A DNA stretch of 64,000 nt from MFD04716-140 sp963703125 (GTDB lineage: Bacteria; Bacteroidota; Bacteroidia; Flavobacteriales; Flavobacteriaceae): assembly GCA_963703125.1 (NCBI GenBank), contig OY969790.1, forward strand, positions 3,968,001-4,032,000. The letters are read 5' to 3'. Shown one piece after another: positions 46,548 through 56,544 of this stretch. The notes beneath the pieces were generated by a model. The model was given only the letters and a program-made list of their open reading frames with translations. It did not search any database and had not been told where the DNA came from. Made by a program: the position numbers and the translations under genes. The stretch's first letter is position 1. Every line of letters begins with the position of its first letter.

Positions 46548-47969
46548 CTACAGCAGCTTCGCGGCCATCTCCGCGATCCGCGACCGCACGACGTCGTGCA
46601 TGGTCAGGTGCGCGAAGTTCGGCTGGCCCTTGAACCGCTCCACCACCTGCACCAGGCCGTTCGAGAGCGAAGTGATCTCGGCCCGGTCGATCTGGTCCGG
46701 GTCGCCGGTCAGGATGACCCGGGACCCCTCGCCGGCGCGCGTCAGCACCAGCTTCATGTCCTCCTGCGTCAGGTTCTGGCCGTCGTCCACGATGATGGCC
46801 GCGTCGTGGATGGACCGGCCCCGCAGGTAGTTGATCGGCGCGATTTCGAGCAGGTTCGACTGCAGCAGGTTCTCGACCGTCGGGTGCGAGGGCTCCTTCT
46901 TCTCGCCGTGGTGGTCCGCCACCTGGTTGGTCCAGCGGGCGTTGTTGTGCAGCCGGCGCATGATGAAGTCGAGGTTGTCGATGACGGGCTTCGCCCACGG
47001 CGCCATCTTCTGGCCGAGGTCACCGGGCAGGAATCCCAGCTCGCGCCCGGCTTCGGCATTCAGCCGGTACACCTCGATCCGCGAGACCTTGCCGGCGCGA
47101 AGCATCTCGTAGGCCGACAGCAGCGCGATGAGCGTCTTGCCGGTCCCTGCGATCCCGACCAGGCTGACAATGAGCGACTGGTCGTCCAGGATGAGCTCGT
47201 GCGCGCACGCCTGTTCCGGTTGCAGGGGCCGAAGCGCTCGCCGTTCTTGGTGTTGACCCGCCGGAGGTAGCCAGCGCCGTCGTGCTGCTTGAAGATGCCC
47301 CACGCGCTCTTGCCGTTTCCGAGACGTGAAGCTCGCAGCACTGGTTCGCGAGCAACTGGGTGACGTCGACGAGCTCGCCGAGGGCGTCGGCGGGCAGCCG
47401 CTGCTCGCGGTGGAGCGTCGAGAGGAGGCCGGCGTGCTCCACGGGCACGTCGATCCGCACGCGCCCCGAGTAGAACTTCTCGGGGAGGCCACCGGGCGAT
47501 CGCTCCAGTAGTCCTCGGCGCTGACGGACCGCGCCCGCGCCTTGCATCGCATCGCCGCGTCGCGGGTCACGAGAATGACCTGCTCGCCGAGGTGCTGCTG
47601 CTGGTAGTCGTCCGCCAGCAGGATGATGGCGTCGTCCGGCTGAGCCCGGGTTGAAGCCGGGCCACGCGCGGCGGAGGTCGAGGGTCCCCCCGTGGAACTT
47701 GAGGAGCCCGCCGTTCATCGGGATGCCCGATCCGAGCTGGTCGGCCGATGGCGCGGTCTGGACCTGGTCGAGAACTTGATCGTGTTGCGCGCCGTGTAGC
47801 CGACGCCGTTCGCCGACGTGCGCTTGCGGTCCAACTCCTGAAGGACCGGGAACGGCATGAGGACGGTGTTGTTCGAGGTGAGATTCTGAAGCGCGTCTGG
47901 AGCCGAAACGAGGATGCTGGTGTCGACGACGTAGGTCTTGCGAGGGGATCTCGCGTCCGTGATCGCCAT
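46548..47969 (-). CDS. PIN-PhoH family ATPase (frameshifted)
   Basis: The start is MAITDARSPRKTYVVDTSIL at 47969. A PIN domain (DALQNLTSNNTVLMPFPVLQELDRKRTSANGVGYTARN) is followed by frame-broken linker pieces (ILVTRDAAMRCKA; KFYSGRVRIDVPVEHAGLLSTLH; HDGAGYLRRVNTKNGERFGP). The intact PhoH ATPase has Walker A SLVGIAGTGKTLIALL, IEVYRLNAEAGRELGFLPGD, IIVDDGQNLTQEDMKLVLTRAG and VILTGDPDQID. The order is that of PhoH2 RNA helicase/ribonucleases. At least four frame changes lie between 47,210 and 47,780. Confidence 0.92.
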
Positions 47970-48181
47970 CCGGGCCTCCTGGGGCCGGGGCACGGCGCGG
48001 CCGCGCGATTGGGTCCCCGCGGAGAAGGCGAGGACCGCCCGCCGCCGAACCTGCGCCGGCTCTGGACCTGGAAGCTCCCGCGCTGGGATGCGGACGCCGC
48101 CTGGGCCGTCGTGCCGACATCATAACGCCGTACGCCGATTGCGGCGCAACAAGTATCGAGGCGGAGGTACCTGACCGTGAG

Positions 48182-48200
48182 CGGGCCTCGCGGAGGCCCG
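48182..48200 (+). promoter_or_regulatory. Hairpin in the cydA leader
   Basis: CGGGCCTC and GAGGCCCG form an 8-bp stem around three bases, 30 bp ahead of the cydA start. The 260-bp gap from phoH otherwise shows nothing recognisable. It could influence cydA translation or be chance in GC-rich DNA. Confidence 0.3.
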
Positions 48201-48229
48201 TGATCGAGGCCCTCCGGAGGGGCGTGCGC

Positions 48230-49637
48230 ATGGACACCGTCCTCTTGGCGAGATGGCAGTTCGCCATCACCTGCGTCTACCACTTCTTCTTCGTCCCGCT
48301 GACCCTGGGCCTCGTGTGGGTCGTGGCCGGCACTGCAGACGGCCTGGGTCGTCACCGGCAAGGACGTGTGGCAGAAGCTCACGAAGTTCTGGGGCAAGCT
48401 CTTCCTCATCAACTTCGCCATGGGCGTCGTCGACGGGCATCGTGCATGGAGTTCCAGTTCGGCATGAACTGGTCCGAGTACTCCCGCTTCGTCGGGCGAC
48501 ATCTTCGGCGCGCCGCTCGCCATCGAGGCGCTGCTCGCCTTCTTCCTCGAGTCGACGTTCCTCGGGCTGTGGGTCTTCGGGTGGGACAAGCTGCCGAAGA
48601 AGGTCCATCTGGCGTGCATCTGGATCGTCGCCGTCGGGCTCGAACCTCTCGGCGCTGTGGATCCTGATCGCCAACTCGTTCATGCAGCAGCCGGTGGGCT
48701 ACGTCCTGCGCGAACGGCCGCGCCGAGATGAGGACTTCGCGGCGCTGGTGTTCAACCCGCACGTGTTGGTGCAGTTCCCGCACGTGATCACCGGGCCATG
48801 GCCACTGGCGGGCTTCTTCGTGCTGGGTATCAGCGCGTGGCACCTGCGCCGGTCCAGCAGACGACGAGAACCGCGACGCCTTCCGGCGCTCGTTCCGGAT
48901 CGCCGCCGTCGTACGCGCTGGTCGGTCGATCCTGCGTCGCGCTGGTCGGCCACACGCAGGCGCAGTACATGGTCAGGACGCAGCCCATGAAGATGGCGGC
49001 CGCCGAGGCGCTCTGGGAGAGCGAGGATCCCGCGTCGCTGTCGCTCTTCACCTGGGGCAACGAGCCGGAGCGGCGCGACGTGTGGGCCGTCGAAGGTGCC
49101 CGGCCTGCTGAGCTTCCTCGCGTACAACCGGTTCGACGGCGAAGTGAAGGGCATCGAAGGACATCCAGGCGGAGTACGGAGCAGCGGTACGGCCCCGGCG
49201 ACTACGTCGCCCCCGATCAAGTGGACCTACTGGACGTTCCGGGCGATGGTCGGCGCCGGGGCGCTGATGCTGCTGCTGGCCGCCTGGGCGGCGCTCGCCG
49301 CGGGCGCGACACGCGCATCGACGCCAGCCCGCGCCTGCTCGCGCTGCTCGTGCCCGCCATCGCGCTGCCCTACGTCGCCCACAGCACGGGCTGGATCTTC
49401 ACCGAGATCGGCCGCGCAGCCGTGGATCGTGTTCGGCCTCCAGACGATCGCGGACGGCGTGTCGCCGGCCGTCACCGCCGGCGAACTGTGGCTCTCGCTG
49501 GTCGGCTTCACGCTGCTCTACGGCGGCCCTCATGGCCGCCGACGTCTACCTGCTCGCGAAGTACGCCAAAGGCGGGCGTCACCGGGAAGGACCTCGCGGC
49601 CGCCGACCACGCCGCCGCCGAGCCCGCGCGCGCGTAG
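48230..49637 (+). CDS. cydA: Cytochrome bd ubiquinol oxidase subunit I (many frameshifts)
   Basis: This subunit carries the haems and the quinol site of the bd-type terminal oxidase. From MDTVLLARWQFAITCVYHFF with its haem histidine, pieces in three frames join as WQKLTKFWGKLFLINFAMGV, EFQFGMNWSEYSRFVG, ALLAFFLESTFLGLWVFGWD, LSALWILIANSFMQQPVGYV, PHVLVQFPHVITG, IKWTYWTFRAMVGAGALMLL and PWIVFGLQTIADGVSPAVTA. The stop is at 49,637. Single-base insertions explain breaks near 48,332, 48,431, 48,445, 48,496 and 48,636. The corrected length is about 469 residues. cydB follows 13 bp later. Confidence 0.93.
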
Positions 49638-49650
49638 GGGGAGGCTCACC

Positions 49651-50661
49651 ATGGATCTCAACACGCTCTGGTTCATCCTGGTCGGCGTCCTCTTCACCGG
49701 CTTCTTCATCCTCGAGGGCTTCGACTACGGCGTCGGCATCCTGCTGCCCTTCGGCTGCACGGACGCGGAGCGCCGCCGGATCATCAACACGATCGGCCCG
49801 GTCTGGGACGGCAACGAGGTGTGGGTGCTGACCGCGGGCGGCGCCATCTTCGCGGCCTTCCCGCACTGGTACGCCACGCTGTTCAGCGGCTTCTACCTCG
49901 CCCTGTTCCTGATGCTCGCCGCCCTGATCGTCCGCGCCGTGGCCTTCGAGTTCCGCAGCAAGGACCGCAGCACGGCGTGGCGCGCGACGTGGGACGCGAT
50001 GATCTTCGTCGGGTCGGCCGTCCCGGCCCTGCTCTGGGGCGTCGCCCTCGGGAACCTGCTCCAGGGCGTGCCCATCGACGCGACCAAGACCTACGTCGGC
50101 GGGTTCTTCAACCTCCTGAATCCGTACGCGCTGCTCACCGGCCTGACGACGCTGGCGGTCTTCACGACGCACGGCGCGATCTTCCTCCACCTGAAGAGCA
50201 CGGATCCCATCAGGATGCGGGCGCTCGACGCCATCCGGATCGCCGGGCCGATCGCCACGGTCCTCGTCGGCCTGTTCATCGTCGCCACCTACGCCTGGAC
50301 CGACGCGTTCAGCCGCCTCGGCGTCAACCCGGGCGCGGTCCCGGTGCTGGCCGTGGCCGCCATGCTCGGCGCCGGGGTTTTCGTGCGCGGCAAACGGATG
50401 GGGTGGGCGTTCACAATGACCTGCCTCGCGCTCGCCCTCGCGACCGCGACGATCTTCCTGTCGCTGTACCCCAGGGTGATGGTGTCGAGCCTCAACCCGG
50501 ACTGGAGCCTCACGATCTACAACGCGTCGTCCTCGCCCTACACGCTGAAGGTGATGAGCGTCGTCGCACTCGTGTTCGTGCCCGTCGTGGTGGCCTACCA
50601 GGGATGGACGTACTGGGTGTTCCGGCACCGCGTCGGCCCGGAGACGACGCTCGAATACTGA
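49651..50661 (+). CDS. cydB: Cytochrome bd ubiquinol oxidase subunit II
   Basis: This 336-residue membrane protein starts at MDLNTLWFILVGVLFTGFFI with a GGGGAGG ribosome site. LEGFDYGVGILLPF, RRIINTIGPVWDGNEVWVLTAGGAIFAAFPHWYATLFSGFYLALFL and EFRSKDRSTAWRATWD are hallmarks of CydB. It is one of the few unbroken frames in this half. The longer open frame upstream belongs to cydA in other frames and was excluded. Confidence 0.97.
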   Translation: MDLNTLWFILVGVLFTGFFILEGFDYGVGILLPFGCTDAERRRIINTIGPVWDGNEVWVLTAGGAIFAAFPHWYATLFSGFYLALFLMLAALIVRAVAFEFRSKDRSTAWRATWDAMIFVGSAVPALLWGVALGNLLQGVPIDATKTYVGGFFNLLNPYALLTGLTTLAVFTTHGAIFLHLKSTDPIRMRALDAIRIAGPIATVLVGLFIVATYAWTDAFSRLGVNPGAVPVLAVAAMLGAGVFVRGKRMGWAFTMTCLALALATATIFLSLYPRVMVSSLNPDWSLTIYNASSSPYTLKVMSVVALVFVPVVVAYQGWTYWVFRHRVGPETTLEY

Positions 50662-50675
50662 TCCCTGACCAGCCC

Positions 50676-52409
50676 GTGCTGACACCGAGGGCCCGGCGCC
50701 GGACGATCGCGTCAATCGCCTGCGGGACGCTGGCCGGCGCCCTCGCCGTGGCCTTCTTCGTCCTCCTCGGCACCGCCGTCGACGCCGTCTTCGTCGGCGG
50801 CCGCACGATCGCCGGCCTGCGGAGCCTGCTCGCGGGCCTCACCGCCCTCGCCCTCGCCCGCGCCGGCGTGTCGTGGCTGGGCGAGTTGTCCGCGCACGCG
50901 GCCGCCGGCGACGTCAAGATCGCCGTCCGTGACGGACTGGTGCGCGCGCTGCTGCGGCGCGGCCCCCGCGGCGCATCGGCCGAACGTACGGGCGAGCTGG
51001 TCAACACGCTCGTCGGCGGCGTCGAGTCTGTCGAGGCGTACGTCGGCCAGGTCCCTGCCCAGGCGGGGCTCGCGGCGACGGTGCCGCTGCTCGTCCTCGC
51101 AGCCGTCCTCGTGATCGACCCGCTGTCGGCCCTCGTCCTCGCCATCACCGGTCCGCTCATTCCGCTCTTCACGTGGCTCGTCGGCGGCACAGCGCGGGCG
51201 CGCACCCGCCGGCAGTTCGTCACGCTCTCCCGCCTGAGCGCGCGGTTCCTCGACGCCGTCCAGGCGCTGCCGCTGCTCCGGGCGTTCGGACGGGCGGACG
51301 CCGAAGCCGACGCGATCGCGGGGGCCAGCGAGCGCTTCCGCGCCGTGACGATGTCGGCGCTGCGCGTGGCGTTCGTGTCGGCGCTGACGCTCGAGCTGCT
51401 GGCCGCGATCGGCGTCGCCATCGTCGCCGTCGAGGTCGGCCTCCGGCTGCTCTACGCCCGCCTGGCGTTCCGCGACGCGTTCACGGTGTTGCTGCTCGCC
51501 CCGGAGTTCTACCGGCCGCTGCGCAATCTCGGCGCGGCATTTCACGCGGGGCTCGCGGGGCGCGAAGCCCTGGCGCGTGTGCGCGAATTCGAGGCGGCGG
51601 ACCAGCCCGCGTCCGTGACGGATGAGTCGCGCGGGCCAGGGCGAGACGAGGGGCGCGCGCACGGCTCGAGGCCCCCCGCGGTGGCGTTCCGGAATGTGTC
51701 GTTCTGCGTACGCCGCAGGCGGACGCCGCGCGGTCGACGCGCTGGACATCGAGGTGCCGGCGGGCCGGACGCTGGCCCTGGTCGGCCCGAGCGGATCGGG
51801 AAAGACCACGATCGCGCGCTTGCTGCTGCGCTTTCTCGATCCCGACGCGGGAGAGATCCGGGTGGACGGCGTGCCGCTCGGCGGAATGGACGCCGACCGG
51901 TGGCGGCGCGCGGTGGCCTGGGTGCCGCAACAGCCCCACCTCTTCCACGGCACGATCCGCGACAACCTGCGCTTGGCCCGCCCGGAGGCCGGAGAGGGAG
52001 CCATCGCGGAAGCGCTCGAGCGGGCGCATGCGGACGCCTTCGTCCGAAGCCTGCCGCTCGGGCTCGACACCCCGGTCGGGGAGCGGGGGCAGCGCCTTTC
52101 GGGTGGAGAGGCTCAGCGCATCGCCCTCGCCCGCGCGTTTCTGAAGGACGCGCCGCTGCTCGTGCTGGACGAGCCGACGGCCCACCTCGACCCCGGATAC
52201 GAGGCCGCCATCCGCGAGTCGATGGCCGAGTTGCGCCGCGGGCGGACGGTGCTGCTCATCGCGCACCGGCTCACGACGGTGGCCGACGCGGATGCCCTGG
52301 CCGTCCTGTCCGGCGGCTGCGTCGTCGAGCAATCGGCACGCCCGATGCGCTGCGGGCAGCCGGCGGCCGCTACGCGTCCATGCTACGCGCGTATGGAGGT
52401 GCGGCGTGA
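50676..52409 (+). CDS. cydD: ABC exporter subunit CydD (two frameshifts)
   Basis: CydDC exports glutathione and cysteine to the periplasm and is needed to assemble cytochrome bd. The likely start is GTG at 50676, 14 bp after cydB. The membrane half (GALAVAFFVLLGTAVDAVFVGG to LLLAPEFYRPLRNLGAAFHAG) is in one frame. The ATPase half, with GPSGSGKTTIARLLLRFLDP, VAWVPQQPHLFHGTIRDNL, LSGGEAQRIALARAFLKDAP and LLVLDEPTAHLDPG, is in another. The tail GTPDALRAAGGRYASMLRAYGG returns to the first. Breaks lie near 51,715 and 52,335. The corrected length is about 577 residues. The stop overlaps the cydC start. Confidence 0.92.
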   Translation: MLTPRARRRTIASIACGTLAGALAVAFFVLLGTAVDAVFVGGRTIAGLRSLLAGLTALALARAGVSWLGELSAHAAAGDVKIAVRDGLVRALLRRGPRGASAERTGELVNTLVGGVESVEAYVGQVPAQAGLAATVPLLVLAAVLVIDPLSALVLAITGPLIPLFTWLVGGTARARTRRQFVTLSRLSARFLDAVQALPLLRAFGRADAEADAIAGASERFRAVTMSALRVAFVSALTLELLAAIGVAIVAVEVGLRLLYARLAFRDAFTVLLLAPEFYRPLRNLGAAFHAGLAGREALARVREFEAADQPASVTDESRGPGRDEGRAHGSRPPAVAFRNVSFCVRRRRTPRGRRAGHRGAGGPDAGPGRPERIGKDHDRALAAALSRSRRGRDPGGRRAARRNGRRPVAARGGLGAATAPPLPRHDPRQPALGPPGGRRGSHRGSARAGACGRLRPKPAARARHPGRGAGAAPFGWRGSAHRPRPRVSEGRAAARAGRADGPPRPRIRGRHPRVDGRVAPRADGAAHRAPAHDGGRRGCPGRPVRRLRRRAIGTPDALRAAGGRYASMLRAYGGAA

Positions 52410-54181
52410 GCGGGCCCTGGAGGTTCGTGGCGTCGCTCCTCAGGCCGATGGCGGCGCCGTTTGGCGCGGCGGCGGCGCTCCAGTTCGCCACGATCGCGTG
52501 CGGCATCGGCCTCATGGGCACGTCGGCGTGGCTCATCGCGACGGCGGGCCTGCATCCGTCCATCGCCGTCCTGGGCGTCGCGATCGTCGGCGTCCGCTTC
52601 TTCGGCATCGCGCGGGGCTTCCTGCGGTACCTCGAGCGCCTGGCCTCGCACGGCGCCACGCTGTCGCTGCACTCGCGCCTGCGTGTGCGGATCTACCGCG
52701 CGCTCGTCCCGCTCGCGCCAGCCCGGTTGCTGGGCGAGCGGAGCGGCGATCTCGTCAGCCGCCTCGTGGACGACGTCGATGCCCTGGACACGGTGTACGT
52801 GAGGGTGCTCGGTCCTTCCGTCGCCGCCGGCCTCGTTGCGGCGCTCGTCTGCGCCGTGCTGGCCTCGCGCGGGTCGGCGCTCGCCGCGGCGGCCGTCTCG
52901 GGCCTCGTCACCGCGGGTGTCGTTCTGCCGGTCTCCGCGCTCCGGCTCGGCGCGCGGTTCAGCGCCCGTGCCGTGGCCCAGCGCGCGGACGTCGCCGCCC
53001 GCGCCGCCGACGTGGTGCAGGGAATCGGGGACCTGCTGGCGTTCGGGCGAGGCGGCGATTTCCGCTTAGACCTGGGACGCCGCACCCGCGAGCTCACTCG
53101 GACTCAGGCGCGGACGGCCCGCGTCGCGTCGGCGGCGTCGGCCGCGGTGGGCCTGGCGGGCGACCTCACGCTGCTTGCGATCTTCGTGCTCGCCGTGCCT
53201 CTGGTCCGATCCGGCTCACTGGACGGCGTCCAGTTGCCGGTGGTCATGCTCGTTACGCTCGCCGCTTTCGAGGTGGCTGCCCCGCTCGCTGCCGCATGGC
53301 CGCACCTCGGAGCGACGCGCGCCGCCGCCAATCGCATCCAATCCCTCGTCGCCGGCGCGGCGGCGGTCGAAGACCCGCCGGACCCCGTCGCGGCTCCGCC
53401 GGGACGCGTGCTCGACGTCCGCAACCTCTCGTTCAGCCACGCGGGAGCCAGTCGGGAGGCCCTGCGCGGCGTGAGCCTCCGCCTGGAGCCGGGACGGCTG
53501 GTGGCCGTGGTCGGGCCGAGCGGCGCGGGCAAGTCCACGCTCGCCGGCGTCCTCCTGCGGTTCTACGACGCCCCGGCCGGGTCGGTCCTGCTCGATGGCC
53601 GCGACGTCCGGGACTGCCGCGCAGACGATGTGCGCGAGCGCGTCTCGTACGTGGATCAGCGCGCGAGCATCCTGACCGGCACGATCCGGGAGAATCTGCT
53701 GCTCGGCATGCCTCCGGCGGCCGACCCGGCTTCCGTGGAGTCGGCGATGGCGGCGGCAATCGATCTCGTGGGTCTGGACACCCTGGTGCGCAGCCTGCCG
53801 GACGGGTTGGGCACCTGGATTGGCGAGCAGGGCCAGCGCCTGTCCGGAGGCGAACGACAGCGGCTCGCGCTGGCGCGCGCCATCCTCAAGCCGGCGCCGT
53901 TCCTGATCCTCGACGAACCCGGCGCCCACCTCGATCCCGCCTCCGAGCGGCGCCTGGCCGAGGCGCTGCTGGCGCTCGCGCACGACCGCGGGGTCCTGCT
54001 CGTCACGCACCGCACGGCCGGGCTGGCCGGCGCGGACGAGATCGTGGTGCTGCACGACGGCGCGGTGATCCAGCGCGGGACCTTCGACGAGTTGCGGCGG
54101 CAGGACGGATGGTTCCGGCGGATGCACGACCTGCAGCGCGCGGCCGCCATCGTCGAGGAGCGTGGCGGCGAAGCGCGCTAG
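52406..54181 (+). CDS. cydC: ABC exporter subunit CydC
   Basis: This 591-residue half-transporter starts at GTG 52406, overlapping the cydD stop by 4 bp (GTGA). Membrane helices (LQFATIACGIGLMGTSAWLIATAGLHPSI) are followed by the CydC-type FFGIARGFLRYLERLASHGATL. The ATPase domain has VGPSGAGKSTLAGVLLRFYD, YVDQRASILTGTIRENLLLG, LSGGERQRLALARAILK and LILDEPGAHLDP, where G replaces the usual T after DEP. The frame is unbroken. It pairs with CydD. Confidence 0.95.
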   Translation: MSGPWRFVASLLRPMAAPFGAAAALQFATIACGIGLMGTSAWLIATAGLHPSIAVLGVAIVGVRFFGIARGFLRYLERLASHGATLSLHSRLRVRIYRALVPLAPARLLGERSGDLVSRLVDDVDALDTVYVRVLGPSVAAGLVAALVCAVLASRGSALAAAAVSGLVTAGVVLPVSALRLGARFSARAVAQRADVAARAADVVQGIGDLLAFGRGGDFRLDLGRRTRELTRTQARTARVASAASAAVGLAGDLTLLAIFVLAVPLVRSGSLDGVQLPVVMLVTLAAFEVAAPLAAAWPHLGATRAAANRIQSLVAGAAAVEDPPDPVAAPPGRVLDVRNLSFSHAGASREALRGVSLRLEPGRLVAVVGPSGAGKSTLAGVLLRFYDAPAGSVLLDGRDVRDCRADDVRERVSYVDQRASILTGTIRENLLLGMPPAADPASVESAMAAAIDLVGLDTLVRSLPDGLGTWIGEQGQRLSGGERQRLALARAILKPAPFLILDEPGAHLDPASERRLAEALLALAHDRGVLLVTHRTAGLAGADEIVVLHDGAVIQRGTFDELRRQDGWFRRMHDLQRAAAIVEERGGEAR

Positions 54182-54225
54182 AATGGAGTGTTCGGATCGC
54201 CGCTTGTCACCGAGAGGAGCCTGGC

Positions 54226-55308
54226 ATGGGAATCATGGATTTCATCAAGGGCGAGCTGATCGACGTCATCGAGTGGACCGATGACTCGCGCGACACGCTG
54301 TCGTACCGCTTTCCCGACGAGGACAAGGCCATCAAGAACGGCGCGCAGCTCATCGTGCGCGAGTCGCAGGTCGTGCAGTTCATGTACCTCGGCCAGTTCG
54401 GCGACACGTTCGGGCCGGGCAAGCACACGCTGACGACCGACAACATCCCGGTGCTGACGAGGCTGAAGTCGTGGAAGTACGGCTTCAACTCGCCGTTCAA
54501 GGCCGACGTCTACTACGTCAACACGCGCCTGTTCACCGGGCAACAAGTGGGGCACGGCCAATCCCATCATGGTGCGCGACGACGACTTCGGCATCGTGCG
54601 GCTGCGCGCGTTCGGCACCTTCGACTTCAGGATCGTCGAGCCGAAGCTGTTCCTGAAGGAGGTCGCCGGATCGGACCAGAACTTCCGGCTCGACGAGTTC
54701 GCCGACACGATGCGGTCGCGCATGGTCAGCGTGTTCAGCGAGGCGCTGGCCGCGTCGCAGGTCCCGGTGCTCGACGTCGCCACGCGGTACACGGAACTCG
54801 GCGAGGCGCTGCTGCCGCTCATCAACCCGGCGGTCGCGACGAAGTACGGCCTCGAGATCACCAGCTTCATCGTCGAGAACGTGTCGGTGCCGCCGGAGGT
54901 CGAGGAGGCGATCGACAAGCGCTCGAGCATGGCCGCCGTCGGCAACCTGAACGACTTCGTGAAGTACCAGATGGGCGAAGGGCATGGAAAGCGGCGGGTC
55001 GGGCGCCGGCGGCACGGCCGCCGAGCTGGCCGTCGGCTTCGGCATGGCGCAGCAGATGATGCAGCAGGGGCTGATGAACCCGCAGGCGCGAGCGCGATGA
55101 ACGTGGCGGCGGCGCAGCGGCTGGGGCCGCGGCGGCGCCTGCGGCGCCTGGCGTCGACCTGCTCGCGCCGGCTGATGTCGCGACGCTGCTCGGCGTGCCC
55201 GAGGACGACGTGATGGCCATCATCAAGTCCGGCGAACTCAAGGCGAAGAAGATCGGCACCAGCTACCGCGTGACGCGGGCGGCGCTCGACGCGTACCTCG
55301 CGCAATAG
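54226..55308 (+). CDS. SPFH-domain protein with excisionase-like HTH tail (frameshifted)
   Basis: The start MGIMDFIKGELIDVIEWTDD follows a GAGAGGAG ribosome site. The SPFH/band-7 region of the YdjI/virion-core-like type is clear: NGAQLIVRESQVVQFMYLGQF, FGPGKHTLTTDNIPVLTRLK, DDDFGIVRLRAFGTFDFRIV, FADTMRSRMVSVFSEALAAS, VATKYGLEITSFIVENVSVP. A Gly/Ala-rich and methionine-rich linker (GFGMAQQMMQQGLMNPQ) follows. The end, LLAPADVATLLGVPEDDVMA through YRVTRAALDAYLAQ, looks like a MerR/excisionase winged helix. Frame breaks lie near 54,545, 54,980 and 55,090. SPFH proteins scaffold membranes; the tail may bind peptide or DNA. Confidence 0.85.
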
Positions 55309-55360
55309 CCGTCCGGCCGGGCGTCGGGCCTGACGGCCCGGCTGCTAGGCGACGGCGACG

Positions 55361-55382
55361 CCCGGGGGCCGCGGCCCCCGGG
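55361..55382. other. 22-bp GC palindrome
   Basis: CCCGGGGGCC, GC, GGCCCCCGGG is perfectly palindromic and lies in the 112-bp gap between the SPFH and zinc-ribbon genes. It could act as an attenuator or terminator. Confidence 0.5.
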
Positions 55383-55420
55383 AGGCCCGCTTCGAGCGAC
55401 GTCGAAGGGCGGAGGCGTCC

Positions 55421-56519
55421 GTGACCGAAATCGCCGCAATCGAGAAGCACGCCTGCCCGGCCTGCGGCGCGCAGGCCGAGTGGAACCCCGGCAAGCAGAA
55501 GCTGGTCTGCCCGTTCTGCGGCACCGAGTCGCCCTACGCGTTCGACACGGACGGCGGCAAGGTCGCGGAGATCGACCTGCTGCACGGCGCTGCGCGAAGT
55601 GCCGGACGAGGCACGCGGCTGGCAGGCCGAGCGCCGCAGCGTGCAGTGCCGGAGCTGCAAGGCCGTCATGGTGTACGACCCGGAGCGGGTCGGCCAGAAC
55701 TGCGAGTTCTGCGGTTCGCCGGCGCTCGTGGACTACGAGGAGATCAAGTCGCCCATCCGACCGCAGGGCCTGCTGCCGTTCAAGGTCTCGCAGACCGAGG
55801 TCCGCGACTGCATCCGCCGCTGGTACGCGAGCAAGTGGTTCGCGCCGGGCGCGCTGAAGACGAAGGCGCTCGTCGATCAGCTGCAAGAGTCTCTACGTCC
55901 CGTACTGGACGTTCGACGCGCAGGTCCACTGCCCCTGGGACGCGGAGGCCGGTCACTACTACTACGTCAACGAGGAGCAGCGCGACAGCCAGGGCCGCGC
56001 GCGATGTCGGACGGGTGCGAAAGGTGCGGTGGGAACCCGCCGCCGGCGAGATCGACCACTTCTTCGACGATGAGCCGGTGCCCGGCACCACGGGCGTCGA
56101 CGCTCGCCTGCTGAAGAGCGTCGAGCCGTTTCCGACGACCGAGCTCGTGCCGTACGACACGGCCTACCTGTCGGGGCACGTGGTCGAGCACTACCAGGTG
56201 GCGCTGGCGGAGGCGGCCACCCGGTCGCGCGAGGCGATGGAGGCGCAGCTCGAGGGCGCTGTGCGGCGCAGCAGGTCCCCGGCGACACGCACCGCAACCT
56301 CCGCATCGCACCCGGCGTACTCGGGCGCAGACGTTCAAGCACATCCTGGTGCCGGTCTGGCTGCTGACGTACACGTTCGGGGCGAAGACCTTCCAGGTGG
56401 TGGCGAACGGCTACACCGGCGTCCTGGCCGGAGGCTACCCGAAGAGCCCGTGGAAGATCCTGTTCGTGGTGCTGATCGTCGCGCTGGCGATCGCTCTCGT
56501 CGCGCTGTCCCAGAACTAG
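55421..56519 (+). CDS. TFIIB-type zinc-ribbon membrane protein (frameshifted)
   Basis: The start is MTEIAAIEKHACPACGAQAE. The first zinc ribbon uses C12, C15, C30 and C33, and the second uses CRSC and CEFCG. The middle has IRPQGLLPFKVSQTEVRDCI, RWYASKWFAPGALK, VPYWTFDAQ, and HYYYVNEEQRDSQG. It continues with KVRWEPAAGEIDHFFDD, VEPFPTTELVPYDTAYLSGH and a C-terminal membrane helix (SPWKILFVVLIVALAIALVA). Such proteins are usually annotated as zinc ribbon or helicase-like but have no helicase motifs. They often lie next to SPFH genes, as here. At least four frame breaks occur. Function is unknown. Confidence 0.8.
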
Positions 56520-56544
56520 CTGCGAGGCCAGGAAGGCGGCTCGA

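Noticed and set aside
43783..46998. A 1071-residue frame covering CDF and GH42 regions
   Set aside because: It merges parts of three genes. The CDF stop and GH42 signal peptide show separate genes.
48230..49637. Programmed frameshifting in cydA
   Set aside because: There are many breaks, none at a typical slippery site, and each is corrected by one base. Error is the simpler explanation.
51622..55059. A 1145-residue forward frame across cydD, cydC and SPFH genes
   Set aside because: Only the CydD ATPase half and the SPFH half are meaningful in this frame; the middle is an out-of-frame reading of the intact cydC gene.
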